NCBI RefSeq assembly: GCF_012935715.1
Contig: NZ_CP052860.1
Span: 1,984,001 to 2,048,000 of the forward strand
Length of the DNA: 64,000 bases
From: Pseudomonas sp. ADAK13
GTDB taxonomy: Bacteria > Pseudomonadota > Gammaproteobacteria > Pseudomonadales > Pseudomonadaceae
Direction: 5' to 3'
Shown: piece by piece, positions 17,428 through 26,380 of the stretch
How the letters are laid out: every line of letters begins with the position of its first letter
Position numbering within the stretch: the first letter of the stretch is position 1
Translations under genes and position numbers: made by a program
Notes under the pieces: generated by a model
What the model was told of the DNA's origin: nothing
Databases searched by the model: none
The model's input: the letters and a program-made list of their open reading frames with translations, nothing else

Positions 17428-18542
17428 CCGCCGCCCACTCTCAACTGCGCGACCTGGGCCTGCCACCCAGGGACGCCGAGCAGACAGAACTGCACCCGGA
17501 TCTGAACCGCGCGCACGTGCGCTTTATCAACCTGGGCAAGACCTATGACGGCCAATCCGTGCCCGCCCTGCAAGGCATCGACCTGGCGATCCAACGCGGC
17601 GAAGTCTTCGGCATCATTGGCCGCAGCGGCGCCGGCAAGTCGTCGCTGATCCGCACCATCAACCGCCTGGAACAACCGAGCAGCGGCCGGGTGTTGATTG
17701 ACCAAGTGGACATCGGCGACTTCGACGAAGACCGCCTGGTCGCCCTGCGCCGACGCATCGGCATGATCTTCCAGCACTTCAACCTGATGTCGGCCAAGAC
17801 TGTGTGGCAGAACGTCGAACTGCCGTTGAAGGTCGCAGGCGTGCCCAAGGAGCAGCGCGAGAAGAAGGTTCGTGAACTGCTGGAATTGGTCGGCTTGCAG
17901 GATAAGCACAAGGCTTACCCGGCGCAGCTGTCCGGCGGGCAGAAACAGCGGGTGGGCATCGCCCGCTCACTGGTGCATGACCCACAGATTCTGTTGTGCG
18001 ATGAAGCCACTTCGGCGCTCGACCCTGAGACCACGCAATCCATCCTCGGCCTGCTGCGGGAGATCAACAAACGCCTGGGCCTGACCATTGTGCTGATCAC
18101 CCACGAAATGGCCGTTATTCGCGAAATCTGCGACCGCGTGGTGGTGCTGGAACACGGCCATGTGGTCGAGCAAGGTCCGGTGTGGGAAGTGTTCGGCAAC
18201 CCGCAGCATGAGGTCAGCAAAACCCTGCTGGCGCCGCTGCAACATGGCCTGCCTGAAGAGTTGCAAAGCCGCCTGCAGGCCAATCCGACCTCAAAGGACG
18301 CCGCCGTGGTGCTGCGCTTGCAACTGACTGGCAGTGCCGAAGACGAACCCGATCTTGCTGCGTTGTTCAGCGCCCTCGGCGGGCGCGTGCGCTTGCTGCA
18401 AGGCGGTGTGGAACGCATCCAGGGCCACGCCTTGGGGCAATTGCTGCTGGCGGTGAGCGGCTCGTCCCTGACCGCCGAAGAACTGCGCAGCCGCGCCGGG
18501 CGCTGGGCACAACAGGTGGAGGTGCTGGGCTATGTGGTTTGA
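17424..18542 (+). CDS. metN: Methionine-type ABC transporter ATP-binding protein
   Basis: Cytosolic ATPase, 372 residues. Walker [10 protein letters not shown] is at about 66-74, signature LSGGQKQR at about 170, Walker [14 protein letters not shown] at about 190 and ITHEM after it. A C-terminal NIL-type regulatory domain covers about 290-372; in MetN this binds methionine and shuts off transport from inside. About 33 extra N-terminal residues precede the ATPase domain. The start overlaps metQ by 4 nt and the end overlaps metI by 11 nt, a tight operon. Confidence 0.92.
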   Translation: MTAAHSQLRDLGLPPRDAEQTELHPDLNRAHVRFINLGKTYDGQSVPALQGIDLAIQRGEVFGIIGRSGAGKSSLIRTINRLEQPSSGRVLIDQVDIGDFDEDRLVALRRRIGMIFQHFNLMSAKTVWQNVELPLKVAGVPKEQREKKVRELLELVGLQDKHKAYPAQLSGGQKQRVGIARSLVHDPQILLCDEATSALDPETTQSILGLLREINKRLGLTIVLITHEMAVIREICDRVVVLEHGHVVEQGPVWEVFGNPQHEVSKTLLAPLQHGLPEELQSRLQANPTSKDAAVVLRLQLTGSAEDEPDLAALFSALGGRVRLLQGGVERIQGHALGQLLLAVSGSSLTAEELRSRAGRWAQQVEVLGYVV

Positions 18543-19176
18543 TCGTTTATTGCAGGGCGCCATCGATACGCTGTTGATGGTCGGAGTGTCGTCGTTGATT
18601 GCATTGCTGGTGGGGATTCCGCTGGCGGTGTTCCTGGTGACCAGCGACAAGGGCGGCATCTATCAGGCGCCCGCGTTGAATCGGGTGCTGGGGGCGTTCG
18701 TTAACCTGTTCCGCTCGATTCCGTTTTTGATTTTGATGGTGGCGCTGATTCCGTTCACCCGGCTGATCGTCGGCACCACCTATGGGGTGTGGGCGGCGGT
18801 AGTGCCGCTGACCATCGCGGCCACGCCGTTCTTTGCGCGGATCGCCGAGGTCAGCTTGCGCGAAGTCGATCACGGCCTGATCGAGGCGGCGCAAGCCATG
18901 GGTTGCCGGCGCTGGCATATCGTCTGGCACGTGCTGTTGCCCGAGGCGCTGCCGGGGATTGTCGGCGGGTTCACGATCACCCTGGTGACCATGATCAACT
19001 CCTCGGCCATGGCCGGGGCGATTGGTGCCGGTGGCCTGGGGGATATTGCCTATCGCTATGGATATCAGCGCTTTGATACCCAGATCATGCTCACCGTGAT
19101 CGTGCTGCTGGTGATCCTGGTGGCGGTGATTCAATTGGGCGGCGATCGGTTGGCCAGGGTTCTGAACAAGAGGTGA
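18532..19176 (+). CDS. metI: Methionine-type ABC transporter permease
   Basis: Inner-membrane permease of 214 residues with about five helices and the coupling loop [47 protein letters not shown] (about residues 100-145), typical of MetI. Opening [36 protein letters not shown] is also standard. It starts 11 nt inside metN, so it depends on metN translation. It completes the MetQNI importer downstream of the SfnB/DszA-like genes. Confidence 0.93.
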   Translation: MWFDRLLQGAIDTLLMVGVSSLIALLVGIPLAVFLVTSDKGGIYQAPALNRVLGAFVNLFRSIPFLILMVALIPFTRLIVGTTYGVWAAVVPLTIAATPFFARIAEVSLREVDHGLIEAAQAMGCRRWHIVWHVLLPEALPGIVGGFTITLVTMINSSAMAGAIGAGGLGDIAYRYGYQRFDTQIMLTVIVLLVILVAVIQLGGDRLARVLNKR

Positions 19177-19215
19177 GGTATAGTCGGGCCCTCTCAGCGC
19201 CCGGTATGACCCGCC

Positions 19216-19842
19216 ATGAAACTCGCCCCTGATGACCTCGACCAGATCACGTCCACCACCCTCGGCCACTACAACAAGGTGGCCGAGGATTTTCGTGAAG
19301 GCACCCGCGATCACGACGTGAGCCAGAACATCGAAGCGTTGCTGCGGCATATCCACGGCGACGCGCCGTTTACCGTGCTGGATTTCGGCTGCGGCCCGGG
19401 CCGGGATTTGCAGACGTTTACCCGCATGGGCCATATCGCGGTGGGGCTTGATGGCTCGGAGCGCTTTGCGCAAATGGCCCGGGAAGACAGCGGCTGTGAA
19501 GTGCTGCAGCAGGACTTTCTGAAGCTGGATTTGCCCGCCGGCCGTTTTGACGGGATCTTCGCCAATGCGATGCTGTTTCATATCCCCAAGCAAGAGTTGC
19601 CGCGCATTCTTGGGCAGCTGCATGGGGCGTTGAAGGTCGGTGGGGTGTTGTTCAGCTCGAACCCTCGGGGTGAAAACCAGGAAGGTTGGAATGGGCCGCG
19701 GTATGGCTCGTACCACGACCTGCAGGCGTGGCAGGAACTGCTGACGGCGGCGGGGTTTGTGGAGCTGGAGCATTACTACCGGCCGGCGGGGTTGCCTCGG
19801 GAACAGCAGCCGTGGTTGGCGAGTGTGTGGAAGAAAGTTTAG
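19216..19842 (+). CDS. Class I SAM-dependent methyltransferase
   Basis: Cytosolic methyltransferase of 208 residues with a standard Rossmann core: SAM motif VLDFGCGPGRD (54-64), acidic GLDGSERF after strand 2, and FDGIFANAMLFHIPKQELPRIL (motif post II). It is in the Methyltransf_11/25 group, and the target cannot be told. It lies 39 nt after metI on the same strand, probably as the last gene of the unit. Linkage to methionine-type uptake hints at a role in the SAM/methyl cycle or in modifying a sulfur compound, but this is inference. A REP doublet follows directly. Confidence 0.88.
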   Translation: MKLAPDDLDQITSTTLGHYNKVAEDFREGTRDHDVSQNIEALLRHIHGDAPFTVLDFGCGPGRDLQTFTRMGHIAVGLDGSERFAQMAREDSGCEVLQQDFLKLDLPAGRFDGIFANAMLFHIPKQELPRILGQLHGALKVGGVLFSSNPRGENQEGWNGPRYGSYHDLQAWQELLTAAGFVELEHYYRPAGLPREQQPWLASVWKKV

Positions 19843-19866
19843 AGCTGCATTGCCTGAACTGGCCTC

Positions 19867-19949
19867 ATCGCGGGCAAGCCCGGCTCCCACATTTGATCGG
19901 TGCAAGTGCTGGCAACGCTGTCAAATGTGGGAGCTGGCTTGCCTGCGAT
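19867..19949. repeat. REP doublet between convergent genes
   Basis: ATCGCGGGCAAGCCCGGCTCCCACA at the left and TGTGGGAGCTGGCTTGCCTGCGAT at the right. It fills the space between the methyltransferase and the glycosidase-like gene and ends 4 nt before the latter's stop codon. Confidence 0.9.
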
Positions 19950-19953
19950 GGAT

Positions 19954-22137
19954 TCACAGCCCCCCCTGATCCACCTGATACACCACCGCCTGCGCACCCG
20001 GCACAAACGCCGTAATACGCCCCTCAGCAAAATTCGCCACCAACCGCGTCCCATCCGCAAACGTGGTCTGCTGCACCTGCCTGTCTGCCGTCAACCAGCG
20101 GAAATCCGTCATGGCCTGAGTCGCCAGCCGTTCATGCAGCGGACGGAAAAATTCGTCCTGGCGCTGAATCACCGGCAAGCGCTGCTTCACCGTCGCCGCA
20201 CTCAGGTGATACAGCGGCGGCACGTTGTAGAGCAGTTGCGTCAGCTCGTTCTCCCGCCGCACATTGCTCAGTTTCAGGCTGTCGAACAGCCAATGGTGCG
20301 TGGTGATCACCGAGCCATGGAACACCGCCTGATACAGCGGCAGGCGCATTGCCGGGTCAAAGTAGACCGTGCGAAACGGCTCCTTCAACGGCACCGGTTT
20401 GAAGAACACCGCCGGCTGTTCCGGCGGGTACCAGGCGCCCACGTAATAGGGCGACTGCTTATCCCGGGTCATCTCCTTGTCTCCCCAGCCCAGCACCGGC
20501 GTTTGCATGCCGTGGGCAAACAGGATGCCTTGGGCGGTAATCGCGTTGCCGTCCTCGGACCCTGCCGGCAGCTTGAGCACGGTGCTGATCCAGCGGGACG
20601 CGTCGATATTGCCTTCGGCATTCTGTGCCTGGGTCATGCTCGCGCCGGTGCGATAGCTGTCGAACAGCATGCTGGTGGCGTAGGCGTCGAGGAACCAGGC
20701 GTTGAACCCGGACCTGGCCTGCACCGCCTTGATCCGCGCCTCCAGCAATGGCCGCACGCAACGCGGGTCGGTGTAGTGGCCGGACTTCTGGAAGCCGGTC
20801 TTGAACTCGCCGCCCTTCAACACGATCGCGCATTCGCGCCAGGCCTTGCTGCCCAGGTGCGCGGTGGTCCAGTCAGGGTTTTCGGTGGCGGACAAGGCGG
20901 TTTCATAAGAGTCGTAGGGCGCCATCAGGTAACCGGCGTCGACCCCGGCCTTGACCGTTTCAGGGTGCCAGAGCCCGCCTTCCCAGCCTTCGCCCTGGGT
21001 CACCAGCAGGCGTTTGAGACCCGCGCCTTTCAGCGCGTGGGTGACCGACAAGGTGTTACCCCAGGTCTCGGGCGTAGCGCTCAAGGCCCCGGCAAAGGCC
21101 ACCGCCAATTCGCGGCGCAGTGCGCCATAACCCTCAGCGAGTTGGGTCATGTCCGGCTCGGTGGAGGGCTGCCAATTCTGCCGAGCTTTTTTGTTGATCG
21201 CAGCATTCAAGCCCCGCAGGAGCACGGCCTGCTCATACGGCTGCTTGACCTGTCGAACCTGAGCCGACTCCTTATCGAGCAAACCATTCAATTCAGCCGC
21301 CAAGCCTTTGCCGCTGCGCAGCAGCTTGAGCAGCTGCGGCCAGTCGCGCACATCACCCGGGCCCAGCAGGTCATTGCCCCACAGGTAGATATGGCTGGCA
21401 CCCAGCAGTTTTTCCGCTTCCGGGGTTTGCCGCAGTTTGTCTGCCAACGGCTCATAACGTCCCTGCTCCACCAGCCACTGGCGATAACGCTTGGCGCCGG
21501 CGAGCGGGTCGCTCTCGCCGAGGTGCAGCAGCAGCGTCATCGGCGTCGCGGGATGCAGCGTTGTGAACTCATGGGAGGCCGACAACGCGAGTCCCTTACC
21601 GTCGGCCTGCCAGTGCAAGCGGTTGTTGTAGGGATTGGTCATCAGCCAGTTGAGGGTGAACGCACCGTGGTCCACACCCCACAACGGCAGGCTGAGGTCT
21701 TGGGTGGTGTTGACGTCGCCCTGCTCCAGCAGGAATTTTTGCCACACGGCATTGCCCGCCGGCACGTAGTGCCCTTCGGCCAGGGGCCAGATCAGGCCGT
21801 TGCCCATGGCACTGGCGGGTTGCCGCAAGATGGCCAACTCACCGGCATCACGGGCAGTAATCGTCAGCGCGAGATCACGTTGATCGAGGGTGGCGCTCAA
21901 GCGGTAGGCGCCGTTGTCCCATTCCCAGATGGCCTGGCTGGTGCTTTGGGAAAGCGGGTTGACCGTGTGCGCAGGTACTCCGCTTGAAACCTGCACGGCG
22001 CGCTGGTCGCTGGGGATAACGTGGATCGCGAGGGTCGCCGGGTCAAGCTCAACTCGCCACAGGGCGTTCTCCAGCACCGTGCCCGCAAGGGCCACAGGTG
22101 ACAGCAACAACGAACAAACCAGCAGGAAATGACGCAT
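19954..22137 (-). CDS. Secreted glycoside-hydrolase-like protein
   Basis: A 727-residue exported protein. The start is ATG 22137, giving signal peptide MRHFLLVCSLLLSPVALA; the frame is open to 22203 but only this start yields a signal. After an N-terminal beta-rich domain (about 19-270) comes a probable TIM-barrel (about 280-600) with SGFNAWFLDAYATSMLFDS, where the Asp after a hydrophobic strand resembles a glycosidase nucleophile, and GILFAHGMQTPVLGWGDKEM. A short C-terminal beta domain follows. The plan resembles GH101/GH129-type alpha-N-acetylgalactosaminidases or related clan members, but I cannot confirm the family. It stands alone, with no sugar transporter next to it. Confidence 0.7.
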   Translation of the reverse strand: MRHFLLVCSLLLSPVALAGTVLENALWRVELDPATLAIHVIPSDQRAVQVSSGVPAHTVNPLSQSTSQAIWEWDNGAYRLSATLDQRDLALTITARDAGELAILRQPASAMGNGLIWPLAEGHYVPAGNAVWQKFLLEQGDVNTTQDLSLPLWGVDHGAFTLNWLMTNPYNNRLHWQADGKGLALSASHEFTTLHPATPMTLLLHLGESDPLAGAKRYRQWLVEQGRYEPLADKLRQTPEAEKLLGASHIYLWGNDLLGPGDVRDWPQLLKLLRSGKGLAAELNGLLDKESAQVRQVKQPYEQAVLLRGLNAAINKKARQNWQPSTEPDMTQLAEGYGALRRELAVAFAGALSATPETWGNTLSVTHALKGAGLKRLLVTQGEGWEGGLWHPETVKAGVDAGYLMAPYDSYETALSATENPDWTTAHLGSKAWRECAIVLKGGEFKTGFQKSGHYTDPRCVRPLLEARIKAVQARSGFNAWFLDAYATSMLFDSYRTGASMTQAQNAEGNIDASRWISTVLKLPAGSEDGNAITAQGILFAHGMQTPVLGWGDKEMTRDKQSPYYVGAWYPPEQPAVFFKPVPLKEPFRTVYFDPAMRLPLYQAVFHGSVITTHHWLFDSLKLSNVRRENELTQLLYNVPPLYHLSAATVKQRLPVIQRQDEFFRPLHERLATQAMTDFRWLTADRQVQQTTFADGTRLVANFAEGRITAFVPGAQAVVYQVDQGGL

Positions 22138-22259
22138 GGCGCAGGCCTTTGCAAACAGGATCAGGCCCGGAGGGTAAAACAATCGGTCAGGTGCGAAGGG
22201 CAAAAAAATGTTTCAGAGAACATTCCCACGTCCGTGTAGGAATGTCATCGCAGTGGCTG

Positions 22260-25200
22260 TCAGGCTTGTTCTTTCTTCGGCTCGCGAATCTTGTACCAGG
22301 CCACATACAGCGCCGGCAAAAACAGTAGCGTGAGCAAGGTGGCGATGATGATCCCGCCGATCATCGCGTAGGCCATTGGCCCCCAGAACACTTCCCGGGC
22401 GATGGGGATCATGCCCAGGCTGGCCGCCGCTGCGGTCAGCAGAATTGGCCGGCGCCGGTGCTCGGTGGCTTCCACCACCGCGTCCCACGGCGTGTAGCCG
22501 TCGCGTTCGTAAGCGTCGATCTGCGTCACCAGGATCACCGAGTTACGGATGATGATACCGATCAACGCAAGGATCCCGAGGATCGCCACAAAGCCCATGG
22601 GCGTGCCCGTGGGAATCAGCGCCAGCACCACGCCAATCAACCCCAGCGGCGCAACGCTGGCCACCAGGAACATCTTCTGCACGCTGTGCAGCTGGATCAT
22701 CAGGAAGGTCGCCATCAAAAACAGCATCAGCGGCACCACCTTGGCAATCGGGCCCTGGGCCTTGCCGCTTTCTTCCACGGTGCCGCCGGTAGCGACCTTG
22801 TAACCCACCGGCAACGCAGCGCTGAACTTGTCGATTTCCGGCTTGAGCTGTTTCACCAGGTCGGTCGGCTGCATGTCGTCCCGCACCGCCGCCTTGATCG
22901 TAATGGTCGGCTTGCGGTCGCGACGCCACACCAGCGGCTGCTCAAGTTCATAGCGCACGGTGGCAAACGCCAGCAGCGGAATCGAGGTGCCGTTGGGCGT
23001 GACGATCTGCAGGTTCTGCAAGGTCTCCGGTGTACCGCGCTCGGCGTCTTCGGCGCGGCCGACCACGTTGATCAGGTAGATATCATCGTGCACCTGGGTC
23101 ACCGACGCACCGCTGACCACGCTGTTCATCAACTGCGCCACGTCTTCCGACGACAGCCCCAGTTGCCGCGCCTTGTCCTGGGCAATGTCCACCCGCAGGA
23201 CTTTGCCCGGCTCGTTCCAGTCGTAGATGATCTCGCCCATGTGGGTATTTTTATCGAGCATGGTCGCCAGTTCGATCGCATGTTTGCGCACCTGGTCGAT
23301 GTCCTTGCCAGACACCCGGTACTGGATTGGACGCCCCACCGGCGGGCCCATTTCCAGCGGCTGCACAAAGCTGCCCACGCCGACAAAATCTTCCCGCAGG
23401 CGTTTTTGCAGGCGGGCAATCAGCGCGCCGCGCTCTTCCAGGCCCTTGCTGACAATCACCAACTGCGCGTAGTACGGGTTCTCCAGTTGCTGGTCCAGGG
23501 GCAGGTAGAAACGGATCGCGCCCTGGCCGATATAGGTGCTCCAGCGGGCGATGTCCGGGTCGTCCTTGATGATGGCTTCAAGGCGGTCGACGGCCTTGCG
23601 GGTTTCATTGATCGAGGCGTTTTGCGGCAGGTTGAGGTCGACGAGAATTTCCGGACGGTCCGAGGACGGGAAAAACTGGTTCTGCACGAACTGCATGGAA
23701 AACACCGATGCCACAAACAACAGCACGGTGATGCCGATGGCCCACCAGCGATTGCGCATGGCCCACAGCATGCCGCCGTTGAACGCCCGGCCGACCCGGC
23801 CCGGCTCGGCGTTATGAGGTTTTACCTTGCTGCTGAGGATATGCACGCCCAGCACCGGCGCGAACAACACCGCGACCACCCACGACACCAGCATCGCCAC
23901 GGCAATCACCGCGAACAAGGTGAAGGTGTACTCGCCCGCCGAACTGGCGTTGAGGCCGATCGGCACAAACCCGGCGACGGTCACCAGGGTGCCGGTCAAC
24001 ATCGGGAACGCGGTGGAGGTGTAGGCAAAGGTTGCCGCCTGCTCCTTGGTTTCGCCTTTTTCCAGGCGCGTGATCATCATCTCCACGGTAATCATCGCGT
24101 CGTCCACCAACAGGCCGAGGGCGATGATCAAGGCGCCCAGCGACACCCGCTGCATGGTGATGCCGCTGTATTCCATGAACACAAACACCAGCGCCAGCAC
24201 CAGCGGAATCGAACAGGCCACCACCAACCCGGCGCGCACACCGAGGCTGATAAAGCTCACCACCAGCACGATGATCACCGCTTCAAACAGCGCGCTGGTG
24301 AAGCCGCCGACGGCCTCTTCCACCACTTCTGCCTGGTCGGAAACCTTGTGCACGCCCACCCCCACCGGCAGGTCGGCCGTCAGGTCGTCCATACGCTGGT
24401 GCAGGGCCTTGCCGAAGTCCTGGATGTTGCCGCCCTTCTGCATGGCGATGGCCAAACCGATGGCGGGCTTGCCGTTGAAGCGGAACATTGGCGTCGACGG
24501 GTCGACATAGCCGCGGGTGATTTCCGCCACGTCGGCCAGGCGATAGAACCGGTCATTGAGCCGCAGGTTGACGTTGGCCAGGTCTTTCTCCGAGGCGAAC
24601 TGCCCGGAGGTGCGCACCGAAATCCGCTCGGGCCCGGCCTCGATCACCCCGGCCGGGGTCACCGCGTTCTGGGATTGCAGGCTCTGCACCACCTGGCGCT
24701 GGTCAATCCCCAGGGCCGCGAGTTTGCGGGTGGAGAAATTCAGGTAAATCACTTCGTCCTGCTGGCCGATCATCTCGACCTTGCCCAGCCCCGGCACCGA
24801 GCGAATTTCGGCGCGCACCTGCTCCACGTAATCGCGCAGTTGGCGCATCGACAGGCCATCGGCGGTAAACGCGTACACCGAGCCGAATACATCACCGAAC
24901 TCGTCGTTGAACGCCGGCCCCTGCAAGCCCTGGGGGAAACTGCCGCGAATGTCGTCGATCTTCTTGCGGACCTGGTACCAGATCTCCGGGATGTCCTTGG
25001 CGCTGGTGGTGTCCCGCAGGAACACAAACACCGTGGATTCGCCGGGCCGGGTGTAGCTTTTCACGTAGTCGAGGGAGTCCAGCTCTTCGAGTTTTTTCTC
25101 GATGCGGTCAGTGACCTGCTTGAGGGTTTCTTCCTGGGTCGCGCCCGGCCAGCGGGTCTGGATCACCATGGTCTTGATGGTGAACGACGGGTCTTCCTCA

Positions 25201-25313
25201 CGCCCCAGGTTCATGTACGAGAACACGCCCATCAGCAGCGCGACGAACATCAGGTACCACACGAAGGACTGATGCTTGAGGGCCCAGTCGGATAAGTTGA
25301 AGCTCCCTTTCAT
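22260..25313 (-). CDS. triC: RND efflux transporter, TriC type
   Basis: Inner-membrane proton/drug antiporter of the HAE-1 RND family, 1017 residues with 12 membrane helices. TM4 carries the conserved Asp pair in LGLLVDDAMITVEMM (about residue 410), needed for proton relay. Two large periplasmic loops lie at about 40-330 and 560-860. The start MKGSFNLSDWALKHQSFVWYLMFVALLMGVFSYMNLGREEDPSF is typical of the TriC/VexF-like branch rather than MexB. The product overlaps the adaptor gene by 4 nt. Two adaptors upstream mirror P. aeruginosa TriABC, which expels triclosan and detergents through OpmH. The outer-membrane partner is not in the window. Confidence 0.88.
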   Translation of the reverse strand: MKGSFNLSDWALKHQSFVWYLMFVALLMGVFSYMNLGREEDPSFTIKTMVIQTRWPGATQEETLKQVTDRIEKKLEELDSLDYVKSYTRPGESTVFVFLRDTTSAKDIPEIWYQVRKKIDDIRGSFPQGLQGPAFNDEFGDVFGSVYAFTADGLSMRQLRDYVEQVRAEIRSVPGLGKVEMIGQQDEVIYLNFSTRKLAALGIDQRQVVQSLQSQNAVTPAGVIEAGPERISVRTSGQFASEKDLANVNLRLNDRFYRLADVAEITRGYVDPSTPMFRFNGKPAIGLAIAMQKGGNIQDFGKALHQRMDDLTADLPVGVGVHKVSDQAEVVEEAVGGFTSALFEAVIIVLVVSFISLGVRAGLVVACSIPLVLALVFVFMEYSGITMQRVSLGALIIALGLLVDDAMITVEMMITRLEKGETKEQAATFAYTSTAFPMLTGTLVTVAGFVPIGLNASSAGEYTFTLFAVIAVAMLVSWVVAVLFAPVLGVHILSSKVKPHNAEPGRVGRAFNGGMLWAMRNRWWAIGITVLLFVASVFSMQFVQNQFFPSSDRPEILVDLNLPQNASINETRKAVDRLEAIIKDDPDIARWSTYIGQGAIRFYLPLDQQLENPYYAQLVIVSKGLEERGALIARLQKRLREDFVGVGSFVQPLEMGPPVGRPIQYRVSGKDIDQVRKHAIELATMLDKNTHMGEIIYDWNEPGKVLRVDIAQDKARQLGLSSEDVAQLMNSVVSGASVTQVHDDIYLINVVGRAEDAERGTPETLQNLQIVTPNGTSIPLLAFATVRYELEQPLVWRRDRKPTITIKAAVRDDMQPTDLVKQLKPEIDKFSAALPVGYKVATGGTVEESGKAQGPIAKVVPLMLFLMATFLMIQLHSVQKMFLVASVAPLGLIGVVLALIPTGTPMGFVAILGILALIGIIIRNSVILVTQIDAYERDGYTPWDAVVEATEHRRRPILLTAAAASLGMIPIAREVFWGPMAYAMIGGIIIATLLTLLFLPALYVAWYKIREPKKEQA

Positions 25314-26380
25314 CGCGGGCTGTCCTCGTCGATTTTGACTTTTTGCCCGGGCTTCAGGCTGTTCACGCCGGCACTCACCACGCGTTCGCCGGGTTTGACG
25401 CCGGCGTTGAGCAAGGCGCTGTCGGCGTCACGGCTGACGATGGTGACGTCACGGGGCTGCACGGTCTGGCTTGGGGTGTCGATGACCCAGATGCGGGTCT
25501 TGCCGTCAGCCTCCTGCACGGCGCTGAGGGGCAGTTCGATGCGCGGGGCGATGGCGGAGCTGAGGGTTACGCTGATGGCGGTGCCAAGGCGAAATGCGGG
25601 CGGCGTTTCGGCCAGGGTCAAGCGCGCACGACGGGTGCGAGTGGCGCTTTGGGCCTGGGGTTCGATCTCGCGTACGGTGGCGGTGGTGCTGACGCTCGGG
25701 TCCATTTGCCCGGCCACCAGGAACACCACGTCCGGCGGCAGGCGCTCGGCAAGGCCGGCGGGCAGGTCGATCACCGCTTCCTTGATGTCCGGTCGTGCCA
25801 GGGTCACCACTTGCTGCCCGGCGCTGACCACCTGGCCGGCCTCGGCATTCCAGGCGGTGACGATGCCCGCGTGGTCGGTGCGCAGTTCGGCGTAGTTGAG
25901 CTGGTCCTTGGCCTGGTTGACCGAGGCCCTGGCCTGGTCGAGGGAAGCCTGGGTGGTTTTCAGGTCAGTCTGGGCGATGTCCAGTTGGGCCTGGGCGCCG
26001 ACGCCACGGTTGAACAATTCCTGCTGGCGGCGTGCGTTGGCCTGGGCGTTGATCCACTGCGCCTGGACGCGGGCCAGGTCGCCCTGGGCAGCACGAAGCT
26101 GGTTCTGCTGATCGGTGGGGTCGAGCACGGCCAACAACGCGCCCTGCTCCACCTCAGCGCCTACGTCGACGGCGCGCCGGGCGATGCGGCCGGGCACACG
26201 GAAACCGAGATTGCTTTCGTAGCGGGCCTGGATCGTACCGGCAAAGCGGCCGAGGTTTTCCTGGTCTTCGGATTTCACTTCAATCGACAACACCGGGCGC
26301 ACCGGTTCCGGCGCCGGTTCTTCCTTGGAGCACGCCACCAACAGCAGGCTGGCGGCGAGTAATACCGTCAGTTGCTTCAT
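25310..26380 (-). CDS. triB: RND periplasmic adaptor lipoprotein, second subunit (TriB-like)
   Basis: Membrane-fusion protein of 356 residues. A lipobox (LLLVAC, Cys about 17) in MKQLTVLLAASLLLVACSKEEP predicts lipid anchoring to the inner membrane. Barrel-sandwich (GFRVPGRIARRAVDVGAEVEQGALLAVLDPTDQ), helical hairpin (QWINAQANARRQQELFNRGVGAQAQLDIAQTDLKTTQASLDQARA) and beta-barrel domains follow in order. It overlaps the TriC gene and the first adaptor gene by 4 nt each, so the three are co-translated. In P. aeruginosa both TriA and TriB are required together with TriC. Confidence 0.86.
   Translation of the reverse strand: MKQLTVLLAASLLLVACSKEEPAPEPVRPVLSIEVKSEDQENLGRFAGTIQARYESNLGFRVPGRIARRAVDVGAEVEQGALLAVLDPTDQQNQLRAAQGDLARVQAQWINAQANARRQQELFNRGVGAQAQLDIAQTDLKTTQASLDQARASVNQAKDQLNYAELRTDHAGIVTAWNAEAGQVVSAGQQVVTLARPDIKEAVIDLPAGLAERLPPDVVFLVAGQMDPSVSTTATVREIEPQAQSATRTRRARLTLAETPPAFRLGTAISVTLSSAIAPRIELPLSAVQEADGKTRIWVIDTPSQTVQPRDVTIVSRDADSALLNAGVKPGERVVSAGVNSLKPGQKVKIDEDSPR

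Noticed and set aside
18547..19905. 452-codon open frame opposite metI and the methyltransferase gene
   Set aside because: It runs across two well-supported genes and an intergenic region on the other strand, with low-complexity Arg/His/Gln content.
22458..25295. 945-codon open frame opposite the RND pump gene
   Set aside because: It is a composition shadow: GC-rich codons of the RND gene leave the antisense frame open. The product is rich in His, Arg and Gln with no domain.
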